NCBI GenBank assembly: GCA_002386065.1
Contig: DGES01000080.1
Location: 34,422-42,577 of the forward strand
Length of the DNA stretch: 8,156 nt
Direction: 5' to 3'
Source: Firmicutes bacterium UBA3920
Lineage (GTDB): Bacteria > Bacillota > Clostridia > Caldicoprobacterales > Xylanivirgaceae
Shown here: positions 1 through 6,176 of the stretch, piece by piece
Layout: the number at the start of each line of letters is the position of its first letter
How positions within the stretch are numbered: position 1 is the first letter of the stretch
Position numbers and translations under genes: made by a program
The notes under the pieces: model-generated
The model's input: the letters and a program-made list of their open reading frames with translations, nothing else
Told to the model about the DNA's origin: nothing
The model's database searches: none

Positions 1-321
1 GGGGAAAGAATTTTTAATGTCTTTAATAAAATACTCATGTGTATTTTGGCAATTATATTCCTCTATCCGATATTAAATGTATTAGCTATTTCATTGAGTG
101 GAAGTGCACCGGTATTAAGAGGAGAAGTGAGTTTTTTCCCGAAACAATTTACAGTTAAGGCATATGAAAATATATTTACAAATAAACACATATGGAGATC
201 TTATGGAAATACTATTTTTGTAGCAGTTGTTGGATGTGTATTAGGATTGGCAATGAGTTCTCTTGCTGCATATCCTATGGCATTTGGTGATTTTATGGAA
301 AGAAAATATATAGTTTTATGA
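1..321 (+). CDS. Carbohydrate ABC transporter permease, LplC/YtcP type, N-terminal part (5' cut by window, ends at a frame change)
   Basis: The frame is open from base 1, so the gene begins before the window; the ATG at 37 is internal. The translation (GERIFNVFNKIL... from base 1) matches the start of LplC/YtcP-type inner-membrane permeases: one membrane helix (about ILMCILAIIFLYPILNVLAI), the extracellular stretch with FFPKQFTVKAYENIF, and a second helix (TIFVAVVGCVLGLAMSSLAAYPMAF). The frame stops with TGA at 319-321, just as the third helix begins (RKYIVL). The rest of the protein continues from 318 in the -1 frame, and the two translations join without losing family sequence. With about 106 residues here and 182 in the next piece, only a few N-terminal residues seem missing. 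The family forms heterodimeric channels with an LplB-type partner, presumably encoded just upstream. Family assignment is strong; whether the product is functional is open. Confidence 0.8.
   Translation, partial: GERIFNVFNKILMCILAIIFLYPILNVLAISLSGSAPVLRGEVSFFPKQFTVKAYENIFTNKHIWRSYGNTIFVAVVGCVLGLAMSSLAAYPMAFGDFMERKYIVL
316..321 (+). other. Frame change (-1) splitting the permease gene
   Basis: Frame 1 reads GTT TTA TGA (stop) at 313-321, while the frame beginning ATG ATT CTA at 318 continues the same protein. Adding one base after the T run, for example to read GTT TTA TTG ATT CTA, restores one uninterrupted permease (KYIVLLILFTMWFSGG). No canonical X XXY YYZ slippery heptamer is present in register. 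Possible causes are a true one-base deletion, an assembly or sequencing error in the short T run, or coupled translation of two half-proteins. Confidence 0.75.
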
Positions 322-866
322 TTCTATTTACAATGTGGTTTAGTGGTGGTTTAATACCTACTTATTTGGTTGTAAGGGAGCTTAATCTTTTAAATTCACA
401 TTGGGCATTAATTTTAACATCTTTGGCTCCGGCTTATTACATCATTGTACTGAGAAGTTTCTTTGTCAATATACCCATATCGCTAATTGAATCGGCAAAA
501 CTAGATGGAGCTAATGATTTTATATGTATGACCAAGATTGTATTGCCAGTGTCAAAACCTGTATTGGCAACTATAGCACTATGGTTTATAGTTGGTCATT
601 GGAATAGTTTTTTGCCGGCCTTGATGTATTTAAATGATAGGAGTAAATATACTTTGCAAGTGGTTTTACACAATATTGTACTAGAGGCATCAGGTAAGGT
701 ATATGAAGTTGATGCAGCTGTTCATGCTGGAGATGGAAGTATGGTGGTGTCACAACAAATACAAAATGCAGTTATCTTCGTATCATTGATACCCATGCTT
801 ATAATCTATCCATTTCTTCAACAGTATTTTGTTAAGGGTGTAATGATTGGCTCTGTAAAGGGTTGA
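318..866 (+). CDS. Carbohydrate ABC transporter permease, LplC/YtcP type, C-terminal part
   Basis: This 182-residue frame carries the second half of the permease. It starts in the third helix (FTMWFSGGLIPTYLVV, residues 4-19), followed by a fourth helix (about 29-49), the cytoplasmic EAA loop ESAKLDGANDF...KIVLP (58-77) that docks on the ATPase, a fifth helix (about 82-104) and a sixth (about 151-172), ending in the family-typical VKGVMIGSVKG. Its ATG overlaps the upstream stop as ATGA, an arrangement compatible with coupled reinitiation, but no ribosome site lies at a useful distance; the nearest purine run (GGAAAGAAAA, 297-306) ends about 11 bases away and is also coding. A single missing base in the wild-type gene explains the split more simply. 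The binding-protein gene follows after 46 bp, the usual permease-permease-binding protein order. An ATPase (MsmX-like, often encoded elsewhere) is not seen. Confidence 0.85.
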   Translation: MILFTMWFSGGLIPTYLVVRELNLLNSHWALILTSLAPAYYIIVLRSFFVNIPISLIESAKLDGANDFICMTKIVLPVSKPVLATIALWFIVGHWNSFLPALMYLNDRSKYTLQVVLHNIVLEASGKVYEVDAAVHAGDGSMVVSQQIQNAVIFVSLIPMLIIYPFLQQYFVKGVMIGSVKG

Positions 867-912
867 TCTTACATTAAATAAATAACAGAGTGTGAAAGGA
901 GAATAAATTAAG

Positions 913-2535
913 ATGAACAAGATAAGTAAGAGAATTGTAGGGTTAATGCTAGCTATTATGATCTTGGCAACGCTATTTACTGGTTGCTCGTCAGGAAAAG
1001 ATTCTGACATTAAAACACCAGAAGGCACACCAGATGTCTCAAAAGAAAAGGGAGATGACGAAGAAGGGGAGGCAAATGGTGACACCCTATTTGAGGAAAC
1101 TTTAAAGTTTAGCTATATGAGTAATATTTGGGGAGACCATCCAGAGTATCCAGAAGAGGAAAATGTAATAATTGAAGAATTGATGAGAAGGACTAATACA
1201 GAGATAGAGTTTAGATGGTATCCAGTAGAGCAATATGAAGATAAAGTAACCGTTACGTTAGCATCTGATGACATACCGGATATGATTGCTCAAGCACCTA
1301 CTTCTACATTGATAGATGAAGGCGCTATAATTCCCTTAGATGATCTTCTTAAGGAACATGGGCAAAATATTTTGGCTTACCTTGAAGAGGAAGATTATCC
1401 ATATATGCGTGAAGCAGTAGATGGGAATATATATGCAATACCATTTATCCTTGATTTTCCTCCTGCTTATGCTATGCAGATCCGCAAAGATTGGCTAGAT
1501 AGAGTAGGAATTGACAAAGTCCCTGAAACATGGGATGAATGGAAAGAAGCATGGCATGCATTCAAAGATGAAGATGCCAATGGTGATGGCGATCCTACAA
1601 ATGAGATACCATATGCAGGGGATGTCTATGGATTATTGCCAGCCTTTGGGATAAATGTATCTAATAAAATTGGTTTTACAGAAGATGCTGATGGTAATTA
1701 TACACTTATGTATGAACTACCTGAATTTAAGACATTTTTAGAAGAAATGCGCTATATGTACAAGGAAGGATTACTTGATAAGGAATTTGCTACACGGGGA
1801 ACATTTGTTGACAATCCAGGACTAGAGAAAGTATGTGATGCAAACTTAGCAGGTTCTGTAATGACATGGGCAGCTAATACAAGGCGTACTACAGAGGTTC
1901 TTCGAGAAATTGATCCTGATGCGGCAATGATTGGAGTAAAACCCATACAAGGTCCCAATGGTAAACAGGGTATACCATCTAGGGTAAGGGTTACACCTAC
2001 TGCTACAATTACCATAGCAGGAGAAGATAAAGCAGAAGACATTGTAAAATTCTTTAATTATGTATTTAGTGAAGAAGGAATTAATTTGATGTCATATGGA
2101 ATTGAAGGGGAGCACCATGAACGTGAAGATTCTCGACTTGTATTGAAATCACCTTATGTTGATTCTTTTGAAAATGCCAGAAAAGCAGGGCTTAATCTTA
2201 CACCATTCCCCCATCTATTTACTGAAGATGCATTTATGCAGATAACACTAGGCGGAATGGAATATGAAGAACTTCCAGAGCCTATGCAGTTTTTCTATGA
2301 TGCACTGTATGTAGGTGAAGATTACTTCTTTACTCCAACACCTACTTTAAATACTGAGGCCTATACAGAAAAGCAGGGAGATGTTTTCCCTCAGATAGAA
2401 GCCATGTTGGCACAGTGTATAACAGGGGAAATTTCCATAGATGAATTTTATAATCAATATGAAAAACTCAAACCAGTAGGGTTACAGGATATATTAGACC
2501 AGGGTAATGAAGCATGGCAGATGATAAGTAAATAA
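913..2535 (+). CDS. Lipoprotein solute-binding subunit of a carbohydrate ABC transporter (LplA/YtcQ type, SBP family 1)
   Basis: This 540-residue protein is the extracellular receptor of the importer. It begins with a lipoprotein signal: basic MNKISKR, a hydrophobic run, and lipobox LFTGC with Cys25 as the acylation site, so it should be anchored outside the membrane. An acidic, flexible linker (about 26-62) precedes the binding fold. Family-type segments include IIEELMRRTNTEIEFRWYP (86-104), LASDDIPDMIAQ (116-127), VDGNIYAIPF (169-178), RKDWLDRVGI (191-200), an EF-hand-like loop DANGDGDPTNE (221-231) and YGIEGEHHE (395-403). The length of about 540 residues is normal for the LplA/YtcQ group, which is longer than typical maltose-binding-type receptors. 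The start is supported by AAAGGAG at 895-901, 11 bases before ATG. The gene follows the permease in the usual order. Ligand unknown: oligosaccharides are typical of the family, and the neighbours suggest cell-wall sugars, but this is inference. Confidence 0.9.
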   Translation: MNKISKRIVGLMLAIMILATLFTGCSSGKDSDIKTPEGTPDVSKEKGDDEEGEANGDTLFEETLKFSYMSNIWGDHPEYPEEENVIIEELMRRTNTEIEFRWYPVEQYEDKVTVTLASDDIPDMIAQAPTSTLIDEGAIIPLDDLLKEHGQNILAYLEEEDYPYMREAVDGNIYAIPFILDFPPAYAMQIRKDWLDRVGIDKVPETWDEWKEAWHAFKDEDANGDGDPTNEIPYAGDVYGLLPAFGINVSNKIGFTEDADGNYTLMYELPEFKTFLEEMRYMYKEGLLDKEFATRGTFVDNPGLEKVCDANLAGSVMTWAANTRRTTEVLREIDPDAAMIGVKPIQGPNGKQGIPSRVRVTPTATITIAGEDKAEDIVKFFNYVFSEEGINLMSYGIEGEHHEREDSRLVLKSPYVDSFENARKAGLNLTPFPHLFTEDAFMQITLGGMEYEELPEPMQFFYDALYVGEDYFFTPTPTLNTEAYTEKQGDVFPQIEAMLAQCITGEISIDEFYNQYEKLKPVGLQDILDQGNEAWQMISK

Positions 2536-2556
2536 AAGTCATCATATTTAGTTGGA

Positions 2557-2588
2557 TAGGAGGCAATTGGGATTTCAATTGCCTCCTA
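2557..2588 (+). terminator. 13-bp perfect hairpin after the binding-protein gene (terminator or mRNA stabiliser)
   Basis: TAGGAGGCAATTG (2557-2569) and CAATTGCCTCCTA (2576-2588) pair perfectly around a 6-base loop, 22 bases after the binding-protein stop. No clear U tract follows, so it is not a textbook intrinsic terminator. A hairpin at this place often ends or thins transcription after a highly expressed binding-protein gene, or protects its 3' end. The left arm contains a perfect Shine-Dalgarno-like AGGAGG that would be buried in the stem, but no start codon at a useful distance follows it. Confidence 0.65.
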
Positions 2589-2650
2589 ACTAGTTGTATT
2601 AGTTCGTTTATAGATGTGATTGAAGTTTATCTTCATTCTAGGAGAAAAGG

Positions 2651-3727
2651 ATGGCTAATATGTTAGATAAAAATAGATTGGAATATGCATTGGCATTATT
2701 AGAAAGGGGAGTAAAAGAGGGGGATTTCCCTAGTGCAACTGCAGCTGTGGGAAACAAAGATAAGGTGTATAAGATATGTCAATTTGGTAAGGCCTCTTTA
2801 TATCCCAAAGTATTAGGACTAGATAGGGAAACTCTATATGATTTGGCGTCTTTGACTAAAGTTGTAGGAACTACCATGTTAGCTATGAGATTTTTGGAGA
2901 AGGGCTTAATAACCCTACATGATAGGGTAGTTGAGTATATCCCCGAGTTTAAAAATGATGAAAAGGAAAGGATTACTTTATTTCATCTATTGACGCATAC
3001 GTCGGGATTGCCAAGTCATCTACCCCTGTATGAATTATGTAGTGATTATGAAGATGCAATAAGATATATATCAGATGTGGAACTTGATTATTTGCCTGGG
3101 GCACAGGTAAGATACAGTGACCTAGGTTTTATAGTTCTTGGTTATGTATTAGAGCAAATAGGCGGGGAGAGTTTAGATGTCTTGTGTCGCAGATATGTAT
3201 TTATGCCTCTTGGTATGTTACATACGTGTTTTAATCCCACTACAGATAATGTAGCTGCAACAGAGATAGATAAGGTTAGCGGCAAGGTTGTAATCGGGGA
3301 ATGTCATGATGAAAATGGTAGATTTTTTGGTGGTGTATCTGGACATGCAGGTTTATTTTCCAATATAGATGATATGATTAAGTTTGGGACTGTGCTCATA
3401 AACGGGGGAAAAATAGATGGCAGGACATTTCTCTCACCTGTTACATTTAGAACTATGATAAAAAATTATACAAATACTCTCAATGAAGATAGAGCTTTGG
3501 GATGGTGTGTAAAAGGAGATAAGGAACGCATATCGTCAGGTGGAGATATAATATCGTCTAAGGCATTTGGACATACAGGTTTTACTGGTACTTCCATATG
3601 GATTGATATAGAAAATGATATATATGTAATCCTTCTTACAAATAGGGTTCATCCATCTAGAGATAATAATTATATAGTGAGGTTTAGAAGGGTATTTCAT
3701 AATTGTATATGGGCATCAAAAATATAG
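2651..3727 (+). CDS. amiE: Serine beta-lactamase-fold hydrolase, probable N-acetylmuramyl-L-alanine amidase (AmiE/YbbE-like)
   Basis: This 358-residue protein belongs to the class C beta-lactamase/esterase fold (PF00144). Visible catalytic motifs are the nucleophile box S67-L-T-K70 (in YDLASLTKVVG), the YSN-like Y155-S-D (in VRYSDLGFIVLG) and the third box H308-T-G (in FGHTGFTGTS). HLLTHTSGLPSH (112-123), GVSGHAGLFSNIDD (228-241) and LLTNRVHPSRDNN (328-340) match the YbbE/AmiE group in particular. In B. subtilis AmiE cleaves the MurNAc-L-Ala amide and sits beside nagZ and namZ, as here. No signal peptide is seen: the N terminus is MANMLDKNRLEYALALLERG, an amphipathic cytoplasmic start, whereas the B. 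subtilis enzyme is secreted. The start is supported by GGAG at 2641-2644, 6 bases before ATG. Family is certain; the amidase activity is inferred from motifs and context, and another esterase or peptidase role is possible. Confidence 0.85.
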   Translation: MANMLDKNRLEYALALLERGVKEGDFPSATAAVGNKDKVYKICQFGKASLYPKVLGLDRETLYDLASLTKVVGTTMLAMRFLEKGLITLHDRVVEYIPEFKNDEKERITLFHLLTHTSGLPSHLPLYELCSDYEDAIRYISDVELDYLPGAQVRYSDLGFIVLGYVLEQIGGESLDVLCRRYVFMPLGMLHTCFNPTTDNVAATEIDKVSGKVVIGECHDENGRFFGGVSGHAGLFSNIDDMIKFGTVLINGGKIDGRTFLSPVTFRTMIKNYTNTLNEDRALGWCVKGDKERISSGGDIISSKAFGHTGFTGTSIWIDIENDIYVILLTNRVHPSRDNNYIVRFRRVFHNCIWASKI

Positions 3728-3815
3728 ATTAATTTATTTTATTATAATTCAAGTTCAATGTTAGAAATATTGGTTGCGGGATTAGGTATTTTTGTAGACT
3801 AATTTGTTGGTTGAT

Positions 3816-3857
3816 AGAGATTATCTGTTATAGATAAGAGATAATCTGTTATAGATA
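3816..3857 (+). repeat. Two tandem 21-bp repeats with dyad symmetry, candidate operator
   Basis: Copy 1 (3816-3836) and copy 2 (3837-3857) are adjacent and differ at one base (T in copy 1, A in copy 2, seventh position). Copy 1 holds TTATCTGTTATAGATAA (3821-3837), two 6-base arms around a 5-base spacer. Across the copies, AGATTATCT (3818-3826) and AGATAATCT (3839-3847) are perfect reverse complements. The 21-bp period is two DNA turns, so two regulator dimers could bind on the same face. The regulator is unknown; a MurR-type protein is one guess from context. Confidence 0.55.
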
Positions 3858-3885
3858 TAAGATAGACTAAAAATAGTTTAAGGTA

Positions 3886-3892
3886 GGGAGGG
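3886..3892 (+). promoter_or_regulatory. Ribosome binding site that fixes a TTG start for mupG
   Basis: GGGAGGG lies 6 bases before the TTG at 3899. The nearby ATG at 3894 is in another frame, only one base from this site, and opens only about 20 codons, so TTG is the better start. Homologous sequence begins immediately (MELGISVYTSDEYTYEKN). Confidence 0.7.
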
Positions 3893-3898
3893 AATGAT

Positions 3899-4978
3899 TT
3901 GGAACTCGGTATTTCCGTATATACTAGCGATGAGTATACATATGAAAAGAACATGAAATATATTCAAATGGCGAAAAATTTAGGGGTACCAAATGTATTT
4001 ACCTCATTTAATATATCAAGTAGTAAAAAAGAAATCGAAAAGACAATAGATCTTATAAGATATATAAAAAAAGAAGGATTACACACATCTGTGGATGTAT
4101 CCTCACAAATATTTAAAAGATTTAATGCAAAGATTGATAATTTGTCAGTATTCTATGATATGGGTATAGATGAAATTAGAATAGATTATGGATTTAGTGC
4201 AGAGGATATAGCATATATGTCAAATAATAATATGGGTATAAGTATTGTAATAAACGCTAGTACGTCAGATAGCTCATATATGGAAGAGATATTAAGATAT
4301 GGAGGGAATATGACGAACATAGGGGCATGTCATAATTTTTATCCAAGGAGATATACGGGGCTATCTCACAGCTTTTACAATGCTAAGAATGACATGCTGA
4401 AGGAGTATGGCCTGGAGATATCAAGCTTTATCCCATCAGATACGGGAAGACGTGGCCCACTTTATGAGGGATTACCTACTTTGGAAGAGCATAGGAAAAT
4501 GCCATCTTATGCGGCGGCAAAAGATCTCATATATGGTAGTATGACGGATAGGTTGTATTTAGGTGATGCTTACGCATCAAAACAGGAGATAGAGGATATA
4601 CTCGGTATAGATAAAGAAACTGTAGAACTTGGTGTCCACCTATTTGATGGGGTATCTTGTGAAGAGAGACAGATAATATTTAAAGATTGTCATACAAATA
4701 GGCGCGATGCCTCGGAATATTTAGTCAGGTCTGTAGAAGCTAGAGTAGATAATACTTCAAATATAGAGTCATTTAATTGTATAGATAGAAAGTATGGCAG
4801 TATCACAATAGATAATATAAATATGGGAAGATATATGGGAGAACTGCAAATAGTACGAACAGCTCTACCAGCTGATCCGAGGGTAAATGTAGTGGGGAGA
4901 GTAGCTGAGAGCGATATAAGATGTCTTAAATATATTCATCCTGGTAAAAAATTTGCATTGATAGAGGAGGATAGATAG
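3899..4978 (+). CDS. mupG: DUF871/MupG-family protein, probable 6-phospho-N-acetylmuramidase (GH170)
   Basis: This 359-residue protein has no signal peptide and should be cytoplasmic. Its N-terminal TIM-barrel part (about 1-235) starts with the typical MELGISVYTSDEYTYEKNMKYI and carries the family signatures ACHNFYPRRYTGLSHSFY (143-160) and RGPLYEGLPTLEEHR (185-199). A smaller C-terminal beta-barrel, cyclophilin-like part (about 245-358) includes IDNINMGRYMGELQI (304-318) and the closing HPGKKFALI (347-355). Staphylococcus aureus MupG, about the same length, hydrolyses MurNAc-6-phosphate-GlcNAc to MurNAc-6-phosphate and GlcNAc during cell-wall recycling. In the usual pathway the phosphate comes from a PTS importer, and none is visible here, so the substrate may be made by another route. 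The stop lies 2 bp before namZ, and namZ's AGGAGG is inside this gene, so the two are surely co-transcribed. Family is confident; exact activity is inferred. Confidence 0.85.
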   Translation: MELGISVYTSDEYTYEKNMKYIQMAKNLGVPNVFTSFNISSSKKEIEKTIDLIRYIKKEGLHTSVDVSSQIFKRFNAKIDNLSVFYDMGIDEIRIDYGFSAEDIAYMSNNNMGISIVINASTSDSSYMEEILRYGGNMTNIGACHNFYPRRYTGLSHSFYNAKNDMLKEYGLEISSFIPSDTGRRGPLYEGLPTLEEHRKMPSYAAAKDLIYGSMTDRLYLGDAYASKQEIEDILGIDKETVELGVHLFDGVSCEERQIIFKDCHTNRRDASEYLVRSVEARVDNTSNIESFNCIDRKYGSITIDNINMGRYMGELQIVRTALPADPRVNVVGRVAESDIRCLKYIHPGKKFALIEEDR

Positions 4979-4980
4979 TC

Positions 4981-6129
4981 ATGGATAAAGTCAAATGCGG
5001 GATAGATGTGTTAAAGGAAGAAATGGATATACTCCAAGGCTTAAAATTAGGCCTTATAACCAATTATACGGGTGTGGATAGAGATTTAAATAGTACTGTA
5101 GACATTTTAAAAGAAAGTAGCGAACTTATATGCCTATTTTCTCCTGAACATGGAGTGAGGGGGGAATTTCAGGCAGGTGCCCAAGTACCTGATTATATAG
5201 ATAGAAAGACAGGTGTAAAGGTATATAGTCTATACGGTGATAATAGAAAACCTACGAAAGAGATGTTAAAAGATATAGATGTGCTAGTATTTGATATACA
5301 AGATGTAGGGGCAAGATATTATACATATATATATACTATGGCGTATGCCATGGAGTCTGCAGCGGAGCTTGGGAAACGGTTTATTGTACTCGATCGCCCA
5401 AATCCATTAGGTGGGATAAAGTTAGAAGGGAATATATTAGATACTGAGTTTTCATCTTTTGTCGGTATGTATCCTATTCCTGTAAGGTATGGGCTTACAA
5501 TAGGGGAACTTGCAAAACTATTCAATACAGAATTCAATATTGGCTGTGATTTAAAAGTGATGGAGCTAGAAGGTTGGAGTAGGGATATGTATTTTGAGGA
5601 TACAAATCTTGAGTTTATAGCCCCATCTCCCAATATTCCCACAGTAGATACGGCCCTATTATATATAGGTACATGTCTTTTTGAAGGTACAAATGTATCG
5701 GAGGGAAGGGGAACGACAAAGCCCTTTGAGCTTATTGGTGCACCTTGGATGGATGGAGATAAATTGGCATATGAATTAAATAGTATGAATATGGAAGGTG
5801 TAATATTTAGACCCCATTATTTCACCCCTGTGTTTTCAAAATATAAGGGAGAATTATGCGAAGGAATACAAATACATGTAAGAGATAGGGATGCCATAGA
5901 GGCGTTTAAAATAGGCATTTCTATAATACACAATTTAGTAAGTAATTATGAAGAATTTAAATTTTTAGAACCATCTTCTAGTGGAGGACATCCTTTCTTT
6001 GACCTCTTATCTGGAACAAACAAACTTCGGGAGGCAATAATAGCAGATGCTGTGGATGACTATCTATGTAGTTGTGAAGAAGAATTAAGAGAGTTTGAAA
6101 AGATAAGACAAAAGTATATAATGTACTGA
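4981..6129 (+). CDS. namZ: Exo-beta-N-acetylmuramidase NamZ (DUF1343, GH171)
   Basis: This 382-residue protein matches the DUF1343/YbbC family, whose B. subtilis member NamZ removes MurNAc from the non-reducing end of peptidoglycan glycans. Visible signatures are LGLITNYTGVDRD (23-35), the FSPEHGVRGEFQAGA stretch (53-67) with the conserved acidic-histidine pair E56-H57, VYSLYGDNRKPT (81-92), FDIQDVGARYYTYIYTM (104-120), LDRPNPLGG (137-145) and FEGTNVSEGRGTTKPFELIG (234-253). The N-terminal catalytic part is followed by a smaller C-terminal domain (about 270-382). The first residues, MDKVKCGIDVLKEE, are not a signal peptide, so it should act in the cytoplasm, unlike secreted B. subtilis NamZ. 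AGGAGG at 4965-4970, 10 bases before ATG, supports the start. It sits between MupG and NagZ, which would take MurNAc-6-phosphate and GlcNAc ends respectively. A promoter for nagZ overlaps its last codons. Confidence 0.92.
   Translation: MDKVKCGIDVLKEEMDILQGLKLGLITNYTGVDRDLNSTVDILKESSELICLFSPEHGVRGEFQAGAQVPDYIDRKTGVKVYSLYGDNRKPTKEMLKDIDVLVFDIQDVGARYYTYIYTMAYAMESAAELGKRFIVLDRPNPLGGIKLEGNILDTEFSSFVGMYPIPVRYGLTIGELAKLFNTEFNIGCDLKVMELEGWSRDMYFEDTNLEFIAPSPNIPTVDTALLYIGTCLFEGTNVSEGRGTTKPFELIGAPWMDGDKLAYELNSMNMEGVIFRPHYFTPVFSKYKGELCEGIQIHVRDRDAIEAFKIGISIIHNLVSNYEEFKFLEPSSSGGHPFFDLLSGTNKLREAIIADAVDDYLCSCEEELREFEKIRQKYIMY
6095..6122 (+). promoter_or_regulatory. Probable sigma-A-type promoter inside the end of namZ, driving nagZ and the kinase
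   Basis: TTGAAA (6095-6100) and a perfect TATAAT (6117-6122) are 16 bases apart, a good match to a housekeeping promoter. Transcription would start near 6129, at the namZ stop, leaving a leader of about 45 bases before nagZ. AT-rich DNA produces such matches by chance, so this is moderate evidence. A second TATAAT (6143-6148) has no good -35 partner. Confidence 0.5.
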
Positions 6130-6162
6130 TGAAAAGAGTTAGTATAATACTTTTTGTATAAC

Positions 6163-6168
6163 AGGAGG
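6163..6168 (+). promoter_or_regulatory. Ribosome binding site of nagZ, favouring ATG 6177 over TTG 6174
   Basis: AGGAGG is followed by TTG at 6174 (5 bases away) and directly by ATG at 6177 (8 bases away) in the same frame. The 8-base spacing and the stronger codon favour ATG; the choice changes the protein by one methionine. Confidence 0.7.
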
Positions 6169-6176
6169 ATTTATTG

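Larger units (their letters stand above)
3728..3898 (+). promoter_or_regulatory. 171-bp intergenic leader of the mupG-namZ-nagZ-kinase genes, probable promoter region
   Basis: This AT-rich gap separates the amidase-like gene from the tightly packed downstream genes. It has no convincing coding frame and no strong terminator. It contains tandem repeats with dyad symmetry (3816-3857). Promoter elements are only tentative: TTGGTT (3807-3812), then 16 bases to TATAGA (3829-3834), and a TATAAG (3856-3861) without a good partner. If the first pair is right, the repeats would overlap the -10 and the start of transcription, a place where a repressor would act. TAGACTAA occurs twice (3795-3802 and 3863-3870). 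Confidence 0.45.

Noticed and set aside
783..1085. 100-codon open frame on the - strand over the permease/binding-protein junction
   Set aside because: It covers the conserved permease end and the lipoprotein signal region in antisense, with no family-like features.
1752..2042. 96-codon - strand open frame within the binding-protein gene
   Set aside because: It lies wholly inside well-supported + strand coding sequence, with no motif of its own.
2621..2635. Small hairpin TGAAG-TTTAT-CTTCA before the AmiE-like gene
   Set aside because: A 5-bp stem is expected by chance in AT-rich DNA, and it has no U tract or other support.
3728..3815. Possible terminator after the AmiE-like gene
   Set aside because: Only a 4-bp CAAT/ATTG pairing and T-rich stretches are visible, too weak to call.
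3894..3956. ATG at 3894 as the start of a leader peptide or of mupG
   Set aside because: It is out of frame with mupG, is only one base from the GGGAGGG site, and the short frame has no attenuator-like content.
5319..5642. 107-codon - strand open frame within namZ
   Set aside because: It is antisense to conserved NamZ segments and has no domain-like pattern.
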